Program-made: the position numbers and the translations under genes
The notes under the pieces: model-generated
Told to the model about the DNA's origin: nothing
Seen by the model: only the letters and a program-made list of their open reading frames with translations
Databases searched by the model: none
Shown here: positions 46,902-53,563 of the stretch, piece after piece
How the letters are laid out: each line of letters begins with the position of its first letter
How positions within the stretch are numbered: the stretch's first letter is position 1
Origin: an uncultured Collinsella sp.
Lineage (GTDB): Bacteria > Actinomycetota > Coriobacteriia > Coriobacteriales > Coriobacteriaceae
Direction: 5' to 3'
NCBI GenBank assembly: GCA_900544095.1
Contig: UQTV01000002.1
Coordinates: 1-64,000, forward strand
Length of the DNA: 64,000 nucleotides

Positions 46902-46958
46902 CTTCCTCGTTGAACGCGCGGGTCCAAAAAAACGAACCGCGAATCAACAACATAGCAT

Positions 46959-47048
46959 GTCGGAGTGGCGGAATTGGCAGACGCGCTAGCTTGAGGTGCT
47001 AGTGACCGCTTTTTGGTCATGCGGGTTCAAGTCCCGCCTCCGACACCA
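46959..47048 (+). tRNA. tRNA-Leu (anticodon GAG)
   Basis: Acceptor stem GTCGGAG pairs with CTCCGAC, followed by encoded ACCA. The anticodon arm is CTAGC-TTGAGGT-GCTAG, giving GAG; the long variable arm TGACC...GGTCA marks a class II tRNA, and the T-arm is GCGGGTTCAAGTCCCGC. Fully consistent cloverleaf of 90 bases. Confidence 0.97.
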
Positions 47049-47059
47049 TCGCATTTGAG

Positions 47060-47082
47060 AAGCCTCTTCGGAGGCTTTTTTG
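47060..47082 (+). terminator. Terminator after tRNA-Leu
   Basis: AAGCCTC, loop TTCG, GAGGCTT and a TTTTT run. Compact intrinsic terminator that separates the tRNA from the phosphatase gene. Confidence 0.92.
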
Positions 47083-47107
47083 TTACCGATAGACGGTGGG
47101 GTCCACG

Positions 47108-49453
47108 ATGGAAACGCTTGAACGCAACGAGTGGGCAGACGTTGCCCAACTGGTCGAGATCACGAGCGATGCTGTCATCATTTGTGAGCTCGACGGAACC
47201 ATCCTGCATGTGAATAATCGTTTGCTCGATCTGATGTGCGAGGAGAGCGCTGACGTCATCAACGGTGATGTCAAGGACGTTCTGTACTCGTCTGCCTTTG
47301 AGCGCGCGACCGAACATCGTCTGCCGTTTGAGACCGATGGCTGCGAGAGCGAGCTGATGCTCAAGCTGAGCGACGGGTCCTTTATTCCCGTCTTGGTTCG
47401 CGCAGGTTCCGTTACGCCTCCGCGTATCTTTGGACGCCGCGCGCCGCGCGTCCTGGTGGCGCTTCACAGCATCGAAGAGCAGTATTCCCACGATCGTCAG
47501 CTCAAACGTGCACTATCGGAGCTTAGGGTGGCGAATAAACGCCTTTCGGGTACCCTTTCGGTCATTATGAGTACCGTGGGCTCCGATGAGCTCCCCAGCT
47601 TGCTCGATACCGTTTTGAATCAGCTCGTCGGAACGCTCGATGCCTCTGGAGCTGCGATTTATTTTTCTGAGAGCGGCGGTTTTAAACTCCGCGGTGTTTC
47701 CAAGGAGCTGCATGATAGCTACCTTCCCGAATTTATGCCGTACGGCGCGGGCATTCCGACCTACGTGCTTCGTGAGTCGCGTGCCTGTCGTCTGTCGATC
47801 CAGCAGGACCTTGAGGGCGACCGGGTTGCTTCGGGTATGTTCATGGATTTGGACAATCGTTCCAAGCACTTGCTGCGCGTGCAGGATATGCCTCCGTATC
47901 GCAGCGAGATCTGTCTTCCCGTGTTTTACGGCACGCAGGTGCTCGGTGTGTTGGAGGTCGGTTGGAAACGTCCACAGGCGCCACTTGCCTATGACCTTAA
48001 CGTGCTCGAGGTCATCTGCGATTACCTGTCTATTCAGATGGTCGGCATGGCGTCGAGCTTACGTTCGCGCCGCACGGCAGAACTTGGTCGATCGCTCAAC
48101 GTGCTGCGCGATGAGCTTTTTACCTATCTTGATGATCCCGTCGTCGCTTCGCGCGCGGTATCGTCGGAAATTTGCGCCGTGCTCAACTGTCATTTTTGCC
48201 CCGTGGAGTATGATGCGGGCCTCGAAACCTATGTCATCGATTTTGAGGGCGGCAGTCGCGTAGCGTTGCCGGGCGATCCGGAGTCGCTCTTCTTTTCTGT
48301 CACGACGCCGGCAGCGCGCCTGGGATCAGCTTCCGATGGGTTCGAGACGTCGGTGCTGGGCGGGACGAGCGCTGACGATCTCAAGCACGTGCGCCTAACG
48401 CGCGTGGATGAATCCACGCCTATGGGTGCATGGCTGAGAGCACACGGCCTGCCGTGTCAGGGACTGTACGTCGACTCCGGTATCGAGGCGGGGCGCTATC
48501 GCTCGGAGGCGGATGACAAGCGAAACAACGATGCGATCGTTCACGCTGATGTCGCAAAGGGGCCGACAACGCGCGCCTTGCTGCTCCGTGATGGCAGCCA
48601 GGAACCAATCGACGACCTTGAATACGACTACATGGTGCATTTAGCTCACGATTTTGAGCTGATCTATGAGGGTGAGTCTCAAAAGCGCGAGGAGCGTCAT
48701 ATCGCTCAGACGCTTCAGATTGGCATGAGAAATTCGCTTGGTGACGTTCCGGGAATCGCCGCCGATTCGGTGTACCTATCGGCAACGAATTCGGCGCTGG
48801 TCGGCGGTGACTTCTATACGCTTGTTCGTCTTCCCGACGATTGCGCCGTTATGATTTTGGGAGATGTGTCCGGCAAGGGAATCGAGGCGGCGTCGATGTC
48901 GGCGCTCGTCAAGACGGCGCTGACGGCCTATGCCTGGGAGGGTGCGGGGCCTGCCCGCATGGCTCGCTCGCTCAATAGCATGCTCATGGGCTTTTCGAGA
49001 GTCGAGACGTTTGTGACGGCGTTTATCGCCAAGATCGATCTTAAGGCGGGTCGCGCTACCTATTGCTCTGCGGGACATCCTCCCACTATGGTCATTCGGC
49101 CGTCGTCGACGCCGCTTGGTGGCGGCGAGACCTGCGGGGGAGAAGTGGAGCTCCTAGGGTGTCAATCGGGCGTGATCGGTGCCTTTGAGAGCATGGTGTA
49201 CGAGACGGGCGTCTTTACGTTCGCTCCTGGTGACATGCTCTTTATGTATACCGACGGAACGATCGAAGCGCGCGATCGCTCTGGTGCTTTCTTTGGCGAG
49301 CAACGCCTTCGCGATCTTTTGCTCTCTGTTTCGGGTGAGGGCGTATCGGGAATCTGCGGTAAGGTCTTGAGCGAGCTTGACCGCTTTACCGAGTCGGCGC
49401 TGGACGATGATATCGCGTTGGTGTCCCTTGAGTTTTTACGGGGCCGATCATAG
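47108..49453 (+). CDS. PAS/GAF-sensor PP2C-type serine phosphatase (RsbU/SpoIIE-like)
   Basis: Signal-responsive phosphatase that would dephosphorylate an anti-anti-sigma (STAS) protein. The N-terminal PAS-like domain (about residues 8-120; ITSDAVIICELDGTILHVNN) is followed by a GAF-like domain (about 155-310; DTVLNQLVGTLDASGAAIYF) and a middle region of unclear fold. The C-terminal SpoIIE-type PP2C domain keeps the metal-binding aspartates in VGGDFYTL, ILGDVSGKGIEAA, YTDGTIEARD and DDDIALVSLEF. No transmembrane segment, so it senses cytoplasmic signals. ATG 47108 follows GGTGGGG by six bases. The next gene encodes its probable partner. The product has 781 residues. Confidence 0.88.
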   Translation: METLERNEWADVAQLVEITSDAVIICELDGTILHVNNRLLDLMCEESADVINGDVKDVLYSSAFERATEHRLPFETDGCESELMLKLSDGSFIPVLVRAGSVTPPRIFGRRAPRVLVALHSIEEQYSHDRQLKRALSELRVANKRLSGTLSVIMSTVGSDELPSLLDTVLNQLVGTLDASGAAIYFSESGGFKLRGVSKELHDSYLPEFMPYGAGIPTYVLRESRACRLSIQQDLEGDRVASGMFMDLDNRSKHLLRVQDMPPYRSEICLPVFYGTQVLGVLEVGWKRPQAPLAYDLNVLEVICDYLSIQMVGMASSLRSRRTAELGRSLNVLRDELFTYLDDPVVASRAVSSEICAVLNCHFCPVEYDAGLETYVIDFEGGSRVALPGDPESLFFSVTTPAARLGSASDGFETSVLGGTSADDLKHVRLTRVDESTPMGAWLRAHGLPCQGLYVDSGIEAGRYRSEADDKRNNDAIVHADVAKGPTTRALLLRDGSQEPIDDLEYDYMVHLAHDFELIYEGESQKREERHIAQTLQIGMRNSLGDVPGIAADSVYLSATNSALVGGDFYTLVRLPDDCAVMILGDVSGKGIEAASMSALVKTALTAYAWEGAGPARMARSLNSMLMGFSRVETFVTAFIAKIDLKAGRATYCSAGHPPTMVIRPSSTPLGGGETCGGEVELLGCQSGVIGAFESMVYETGVFTFAPGDMLFMYTDGTIEARDRSGAFFGEQRLRDLLLSVSGEGVSGICGKVLSELDRFTESALDDDIALVSLEFLRGRS

Positions 49454-49534
49454 GCTGCGACGCTTGAGGGGCGAAACCTACGCGGTTGTAGATATGTGTG
49501 CATCGAGCGAGCTCTTTTGGGGAACCATGGTCGT

Positions 49535-50281
49535 ATGAATGAGTGGAATGACATAGCGGTTTTGACGCCACCGGGTGATGTCGACATCGCCTCGGTGCCC
49601 GCGCTGCGCCGACGGTTGGATAATTTGATCGACCGGGGCGTGCGCCGCGTTGTCATCAATTGCCAGGCCGTGGGCTTTATCGACTCGACGGGTTTGGCGT
49701 TTTTGCTTACACGCGCCAGAGAGCTCATGAGGCGAGAGGGCCTGCTTTCGCTCGTTAACGCCTCCGATGAGGTCATTCGCTTTTTGGAGATTGCCCGACT
49801 TGTCGACATCCTCCATGTTGCGGGCTTCGCTCGGGAGTCGATTCCTGCCATTCCGGTGGGGGAATTGCCTCGCTGGAGCAAGAGTGTCGAGGTGCGCCAG
49901 GGTATCGAGAACCTTCCATACTATCGTCATCGTATTGCCGAGCTACTCGAATCGCTTCCCCTGAGGCGTGATGAGCGCTATGACGTCGCATTGGCATCGG
50001 GCGAGGCACTGGGCAACGCGTATGACCATGCGGGTGGTATCGGATGCATCCTGACGGTTCAGGCCTATGGCGATCGTGTCGTGATTGAGGTTGTCGACCG
50101 TGGGGCGGGCTATTCGATCGACGGGTCGAGTGAACCGGTTACGACTGAGGAACGCGGGCGTGGAATCAAGCTCATGCGCATGTTGGTCGACAACGTGGAG
50201 GTTACCCGTCGTACTGATGGTGCCGGTACGCGCGTTCGGATGGTAAAGCTGTTTAGCGGAACGTTGGAATCGTGCGCCTAG
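49535..50281 (+). CDS. STAS domain fused to anti-sigma-type HATPase kinase
   Basis: Two antagonists of a partner-switching system in one chain. Residues 1-100 form a STAS domain with the phosphorylatable Ser51 in VGFIDSTGLAF, as in SpoIIAA/RsbV. Residues about 120-245 form an RsbW/SpoIIAB-type GHKL kinase: N-box EALGNAYDHA (Glu157, Asn161, His165), G1 box DRGAGY (188-193), G2 box ERGRGIKLMRML and GAGTRVRM. Usually these are separate proteins. Adjacent to the PP2C phosphatase, so the three activities form a closed switch; no sigma factor gene is nearby. I start at ATG 49535 (248 residues); ATG 49496 in frame would add 13 residues. Confidence 0.85.
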   Translation: MNEWNDIAVLTPPGDVDIASVPALRRRLDNLIDRGVRRVVINCQAVGFIDSTGLAFLLTRARELMRREGLLSLVNASDEVIRFLEIARLVDILHVAGFARESIPAIPVGELPRWSKSVEVRQGIENLPYYRHRIAELLESLPLRRDERYDVALASGEALGNAYDHAGGIGCILTVQAYGDRVVIEVVDRGAGYSIDGSSEPVTTEERGRGIKLMRMLVDNVEVTRRTDGAGTRVRMVKLFSGTLESCA

Positions 50282-50326
50282 TAAATCGTTTTGGCATGTT
50301 TATCTGCCAAGAGCATGTGGCGAACA

Positions 50327-50374
50327 ACTTTTTTGAAAAAAGTACTTGCGTCTTTTGGGTAACTCGCGTAAATT
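50327..50374 (+). promoter_or_regulatory. Promoter of tRNA-Gly/Cys/Gly cluster
   Basis: ACTTTTTTGAAAAAAGTAC dyad, then -35 TTGCGT (50346-50351), 17 bases, -10 TAAATT (50369-50374). The tRNA begins about 12 bases after the -10. Same design as the promoters at 46854 and 52683. Confidence 0.8.
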
Positions 50375-50386
50375 AATAACCCGCAA

Positions 50387-50462
50387 GCGGACATGGCTCA
50401 GTTGGTAGAGCACAACCTTGCCAAGGTTGGGGTCGCGGGTTCGAGCCCCGTTGTCCGCTCCA
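50387..50462 (+). tRNA. tRNA-Gly (GCC), copy 1
   Basis: GCGGACA pairs with TGTCCGC, followed by TCCA. The anticodon arm CAACC-TTGCCAA-GGTTG gives GCC, and the T-arm is GCGGGTTCGAGCCCCGT. 76 bases, identical to the copies at 50613 and 52742. Confidence 0.97.
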
Positions 50463-50472
50463 TTGCATTTCC

Positions 50473-50496
50473 GGACCGTCTCAAGCGGTCCTTTTT
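50473..50496 (+). terminator. Hairpin with T-run between tRNA-Gly and tRNA-Cys
   Basis: GGACCG, 7-base loop, CGGTCC, TTTTT. It directly precedes tRNA-Cys, so it must be partial if both tRNAs share a promoter, or it may serve in 3'-end processing. Confidence 0.7.
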
Positions 50497-50497
50497 C

Positions 50498-50571
50498 GGC
50501 GAAGTGGCCAAGTGGTAAGGCAGAGGCCTGCAAAGCCTTTACCCCCGGTTCGAATCCGGGCTTCGCCTCCA
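50498..50571 (+). tRNA. tRNA-Cys (GCA)
   Basis: GGCGAAG pairs with CTTCGCC, then TCCA. The anticodon arm AGGCC-TGCAAAG-CCTTT reads GCA, and the T-arm is CCCGGTTCGAATCCGGG. 74 bases including encoded CCA. Confidence 0.96.
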
Positions 50572-50580
50572 GGCAACATC

Positions 50581-50607
50581 CGGGCGCTCCGGCGCCCGTT
50601 TTGTTTA
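50581..50607 (+). terminator. Hairpin with T-run after tRNA-Cys
   Basis: CGGGCGC, TCCG, GCGCCCG followed by TTTTGTTT. Intrinsic terminator or processing hairpin. Confidence 0.75.
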
Positions 50608-50612
50608 CATAT

Positions 50613-50688
50613 GCGGACATGGCTCAGTTGGTAGAGCACAACCTTGCCAAGGTTGGGGTCGCGGGTTCGAGCCCCGTTGTCCGCTCCA
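50613..50688 (+). tRNA. tRNA-Gly (GCC), copy 2
   Basis: Identical in all 76 bases to copy 1. No separate promoter with the A/T dyad precedes it, so it probably depends on read-through from the promoter at 50346. Confidence 0.97.
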
Positions 50689-50696
50689 AGCGCAAC

Positions 50697-50727
50697 AGCC
50701 CGACTACCATGGTAGCCGGGCTTTTTT
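50697..50727 (+). terminator. Terminator of the tRNA cluster
   Basis: AGCCCGACTACC and GGTAGCCGGGCT (50711-50722, one mismatch) form the stem, followed by TTTTTT. Strong intrinsic terminator, just before the glucosidase gene. Confidence 0.9.
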
Positions 50728-50866
50728 GTGCCCATTGCATGGGCTCGAACCCGAGAGGGAGCGAGCGTTTTGGGGCGTGGCTGCGGCGTTGTTTGCCGTG
50801 AATGTCAGCTTTGGGCGTATCATCGTGGGCATCTCGCAAAACCTCGTTGCAAGGGAGATTCATCCC

Positions 50867-52600
50867 ATGGCTACAGAAAAGTCCTCTTCGCGCTCATGGA
50901 TGTCCGATGCCGCGATTTATCAGATCTACCCGCGCTCGTTTAAGGACTCGACTGGTTCGGGTTTGGGCGATATCGCGGGCATTACCCAGCAGATGGACTA
51001 TCTTGAGCGGCTGGGTATCGAGGCCATCTGGCTGAGCCCGTTTTACCCATCGCCTCTTGTCGATGGCGGCTATGATGTGGCGGACTACTGCGATGTCGAC
51101 CAACGTCTCGGCTCGCTTGACGACTTCGATGACATGATCGCCGCGGCTCACACGCGCGGCATCAAGGTCATCGTCGACATCGTGCCCAACCATTCGTCCA
51201 ACCAGCACCCCTGGTTCAAAGCCGCTCTTGCCGCCGGCCCCGGATCGCCCGAGCGCGCCCGCTATATCTTCCGCGATGGTCGCGGCGAGCATGGCGAGCT
51301 GCCTCCCACCAATTGGAATGCCAACTTTGGCGGCCCCGCCTGGACGCGTGTTGCGGACGGTCAGTGGTATCTGCACATGTTTACGCCCGAGCAGCCGGAC
51401 TTTGACTGGTCATGCCCCGAGGTTCGCGCGTTCTTTTGCGATGTTCTGGCGTTTTGGAGCGATCGAGGCGTCGATGGCTTTCGCATTGATGTGGCACACG
51501 GTCTCGCCAAGGATCTCGACCGCGATGATCTCGACCAGTGGCATCTCGCCGAGGGCGATGACATGGTTGACGACGGCACCCATCCGCTGTGGGATCGCAA
51601 CGAGGTTCACGAGATCTATCGCGAGTGGCGCCGCGTGTTCGACCGCTATAATCCGCCACGCAGCGCCGTTGCCGAGGCGTGGGTGCTGCCCGAGCGCCAG
51701 TATCTCTACGCGCGTCCCAGCGAGCTTGGCCAGACATTCAACTTTGAGTTTGCCAAGGCCACTTGGACCTATGATGACATGCACGCTGCAATCGAGGAGG
51801 GCTTGAAGGCGGCTATCGAATCCAATTCTGCCTCGACCTGGGTACTCTCCAACCATGACGTGCCGCGCGTGGCGACGCGCTATGCCCTGCCGCAAATCAA
51901 GGCGACGCGCTACCACCAGATTGCGCTCGACTGGCTCTTACGCGACGGGTCGTCTTATGACGAGGACCGTGAACTCGGCGAGCGCCGCGCGCGGGCGGCC
52001 CTTTTGCTCGAGCTGGCGCTTCCGGGCTCGGCATACGTGTATCAGGGTGAGGAGCTCGGCCTTTTTGAGGTGGCTGACATTCCGTGGGCTGCACTCGAAG
52101 ATCCTACTGCGACCAATACGCGCGGACCGAAGCGCGAGAAGGGGCGCGACGGCTGTCGTGTGCCCCTGCCGTGGGTGGCGGCGGACGATCCCGCGCAGGG
52201 CGGATCGTTTGGGTTTTCACCGGCGGACGCCGATGCGGCACCCCATCTGCCGCAGCCTGCATGGTTTTCCGATTGCGCTGCCGATAGGGAAGAGACGGAC
52301 CCGACATCGATGCTTGCGCTCTATCGTGACGCCCTCTGGCTGCGGCGCAAGCTGCGCGGGTGCGCCAACGATCTTGCGTGGCTCGATCTTGACGGGCACA
52401 CCGGTCTTGCGGATGGTGCCGAGGGCGCTGAGGGCGGCGTCATTGCCTATCGCCGCGATAACGGCTGGGCGTGTGTGACGAACTTCGGTGCAGCACCCGT
52501 GGAGCTGCCGGCGGGCAGGGTCCTGCTCACTTCATCACCGCTTGCAGACGGCAGGCTCGCGCAGGACAGCTCTGCCTGGATCATGCTCGCTGAGTTGTAG
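50867..52600 (+). CDS. GH13 alpha-glucosidase-type glycosidase
   Basis: Cytoplasmic retaining alpha-glucosidase of the alpha-amylase family (maltose or isomaltose-type oligosaccharides). The (beta/alpha)8 barrel shows AIYQIYPRSFKD (about 16-27), VIVDIVPNHSS (101-111), nucleophile Asp208 in GFRIDVAHG, acid/base Glu270 in AEAWV and transition-state Asp331 in NHDVPR. The C-terminal beta domain is present and the protein has 577 residues. No signal peptide. ATG 50867 follows AAGGGAG by nine bases. The sequence around ELGQTFNFEF fits the actinobacterial GH13 subfamily 30 as I remember it, but the subfamily was not tested. It stands alone inside a tRNA cluster, flanked by two identical tRNA-Gly genes. 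Confidence 0.88.
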   Translation: MATEKSSSRSWMSDAAIYQIYPRSFKDSTGSGLGDIAGITQQMDYLERLGIEAIWLSPFYPSPLVDGGYDVADYCDVDQRLGSLDDFDDMIAAAHTRGIKVIVDIVPNHSSNQHPWFKAALAAGPGSPERARYIFRDGRGEHGELPPTNWNANFGGPAWTRVADGQWYLHMFTPEQPDFDWSCPEVRAFFCDVLAFWSDRGVDGFRIDVAHGLAKDLDRDDLDQWHLAEGDDMVDDGTHPLWDRNEVHEIYREWRRVFDRYNPPRSAVAEAWVLPERQYLYARPSELGQTFNFEFAKATWTYDDMHAAIEEGLKAAIESNSASTWVLSNHDVPRVATRYALPQIKATRYHQIALDWLLRDGSSYDEDRELGERRARAALLLELALPGSAYVYQGEELGLFEVADIPWAALEDPTATNTRGPKREKGRDGCRVPLPWVAADDPAQGGSFGFSPADADAAPHLPQPAWFSDCAADREETDPTSMLALYRDALWLRRKLRGCANDLAWLDLDGHTGLADGAEGAEGGVIAYRRDNGWACVTNFGAAPVELPAGRVLLTSSPLADGRLAQDSSAWIMLAEL

Positions 52601-52682
52601 GGGCCTCTTGCGGCGAGTTTGCGTTTGCCTGCACTTTCCGTGGTGGCTGATGCCTTCTCGAGGTTCGCGAGGGCGTCGCAAA

Positions 52683-52729
52683 ACTTTTTAAAAAAAGTTC
52701 TTGCATAGGATGCGGGTATCACGTAAGAT
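52683..52729 (+). promoter_or_regulatory. Promoter of tRNA-Gly/Val pair
   Basis: ACTTTTTAAAAAAAGTTC dyad, then -35 TTGCAT (52701-52706), 17 bases, -10 TAAGAT (52724-52729). The tRNA starts 12 bases after the -10, as in the 50327-50374 promoter. Confidence 0.8.
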
Positions 52730-52741
52730 TAATCCTCGTAA

Positions 52742-52817
52742 GCGGACATGGCTCAGTTGGTAGAGCACAACCTTGCCAAGGTTGGGGTCGCGGGTTCGAG
52801 CCCCGTTGTCCGCTCCA
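52742..52817 (+). tRNA. tRNA-Gly (GCC), copy 3
   Basis: Identical to the copies at 50387 and 50613. GCGGACA...TGTCCGC acceptor, GCC anticodon, encoded TCCA. Confidence 0.97.
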
Positions 52818-52820
52818 TTT

Positions 52821-52895
52821 GGGCGTTTAGCTCAGGGGGAGAGCGCTTCCCTGACACGGAAGAGGTCAGAAGTTCAAATCTTCTAACGCCCACCA
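52821..52895 (+). tRNA. tRNA-Val (GAC)
   Basis: GGGCGTT pairs with AACGCCC, then ACCA. The anticodon arm CTTCC-CTGACAC-GGAAG gives GAC, and the T-arm is CAGAAGTTCAAATCTTCT. It starts four bases after tRNA-Gly copy 3, so the two share one transcript. Confidence 0.96.
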
Positions 52896-52903
52896 AATGT
52901 TCG

Positions 52904-52939
52904 CAGCTCAGAGGCTATGTCTCTGGGCTGTTTTGTTTT
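52904..52939 (+). terminator. Terminator after tRNA-Val
   Basis: CAGCTCAGAG (52904-52913) pairs with CTCTGGGCTG (52921-52930, one G.U), followed by TTTTGTTTT. Confidence 0.85.
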
Positions 52940-53290
52940 GGTTGCCAAATGTGTCGCCAAATTTCGAGTTTTTTGATCTTCTGGGATGCTTCTCAGTAGT
53001 CATCCGAGAAAACTCTCATCTTCTCTGTTTGCATACACATATCTTCCAAGGATTCGTGCCGCGGTTGCATGAGGTTCGGCAAGACACGACCGCAACATGT
53101 TGGTCAAGCATAATCTTTTGGATTCTTTTGGCGCGAGCGGCTTGGTTTTGGTAGGATTTGTCAGCGGCTTGACTAAGGGGGTTTTATAACTGCCATGCAG
53201 GTAGCCGTGTTGGTAACGTTTTACCGACTTGCCAAGAGCCCCTCATAATTAATGCGTCTGCAAAATGACCAATTGCTTTGACCTGCTGAA

Positions 53291-53306
53291 ACACTATATG
53301 TTGTGT
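53291..53306. promoter_or_regulatory. NrdR box upstream of nrdD
   Basis: ACACTATATGTTGTGT matches the NrdR consensus acaCwAtATaTwgtgt with one deviation. It abuts the -35 of the promoter at 53307. Family knowledge: NrdR represses ribonucleotide reductase genes. A second, poor half-match lies near 53325-53340, at a spacing slightly larger than usual. Confidence 0.8.
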
Positions 53307-53336
53307 TTGACCTAAAAAAAGAATACAGGATATAGA
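53307..53336 (+). promoter_or_regulatory. nrdD promoter
   Basis: TTGACC (53307-53312), 18 bases, TATAGA (53331-53336). The NrdR box ends at the base before the -35, so bound repressor would block RNA polymerase. The start would be near 53343, giving a leader of about 220 bases. Confidence 0.65.
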
Positions 53337-53563
53337 TGCGTCTTTGTCGTATGATAGATGGCGGACAGAGAACGAGGACCTTATTCGCCCCATTTGGACA
53401 CGCCTTTGAGCCGCTTGATCGGCCGCGAGGATTGTCCGCATGAGGACCTATGGTTTATCGAGAACACAGATTGCGCGACGGCGCCGCAAGACAGGGGTAA
53501 GCCCTGCCGGGCATCGTTTGGCTCTGAAGCGCAATGAGACTACGACGCGAAAGAGGCAAGAGG

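Larger units (their letters stand above)
46365..46958. other. Spacer of about 590 bases full of hairpins, before tRNA-Leu
   Basis: No credible gene. In order it holds long hairpin 3 (46381-46508), two compact GC-rich hairpins (46575-46600 and 46611-46629), an AT-rich link, long hairpin 4 (46666-46820) and the tRNA-Leu promoter (46872-46901). Nearly half of it is self-complementary. Confidence 0.8.
52896..53563. other. Spacer between tRNA-Val and nrdD
   Basis: About 670 bases without a credible gene. It holds the tRNA terminator, about 340 AT-richer bases in which I see nothing defined, the NrdR box and nrdD promoter (53291-53336), and then a leader of about 220 bases before nrdD. In the leader GCGGACA (about 53361) and TGTCCGC (about 53436), and CAGGG-GTAAG-CCCTG near 53492, can pair. 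Confidence 0.7.

Noticed and set aside
50387..52817. Three identical 76-base repeats that at first sight look like spaced repeats
   Set aside because: They are identical tRNA-Gly genes, not a CRISPR array: spacing is irregular and each folds into a cloverleaf.
52748..52999. 83-codon frame through tRNA-Gly copy 3 and tRNA-Val
   Set aside because: It reads through two confident tRNA genes and their terminator.
53184..53441. 85-codon minus-strand frame upstream of nrdD
   Set aside because: It covers the NrdR box and the promoter, has no homology I recognise and no ribosome site.
53343..53563. Cobalamin or c-di-GMP riboswitch in the nrdD leader
   Set aside because: The conserved boxes of these classes, such as GCCACTG, are not present; only generic pairing is visible.
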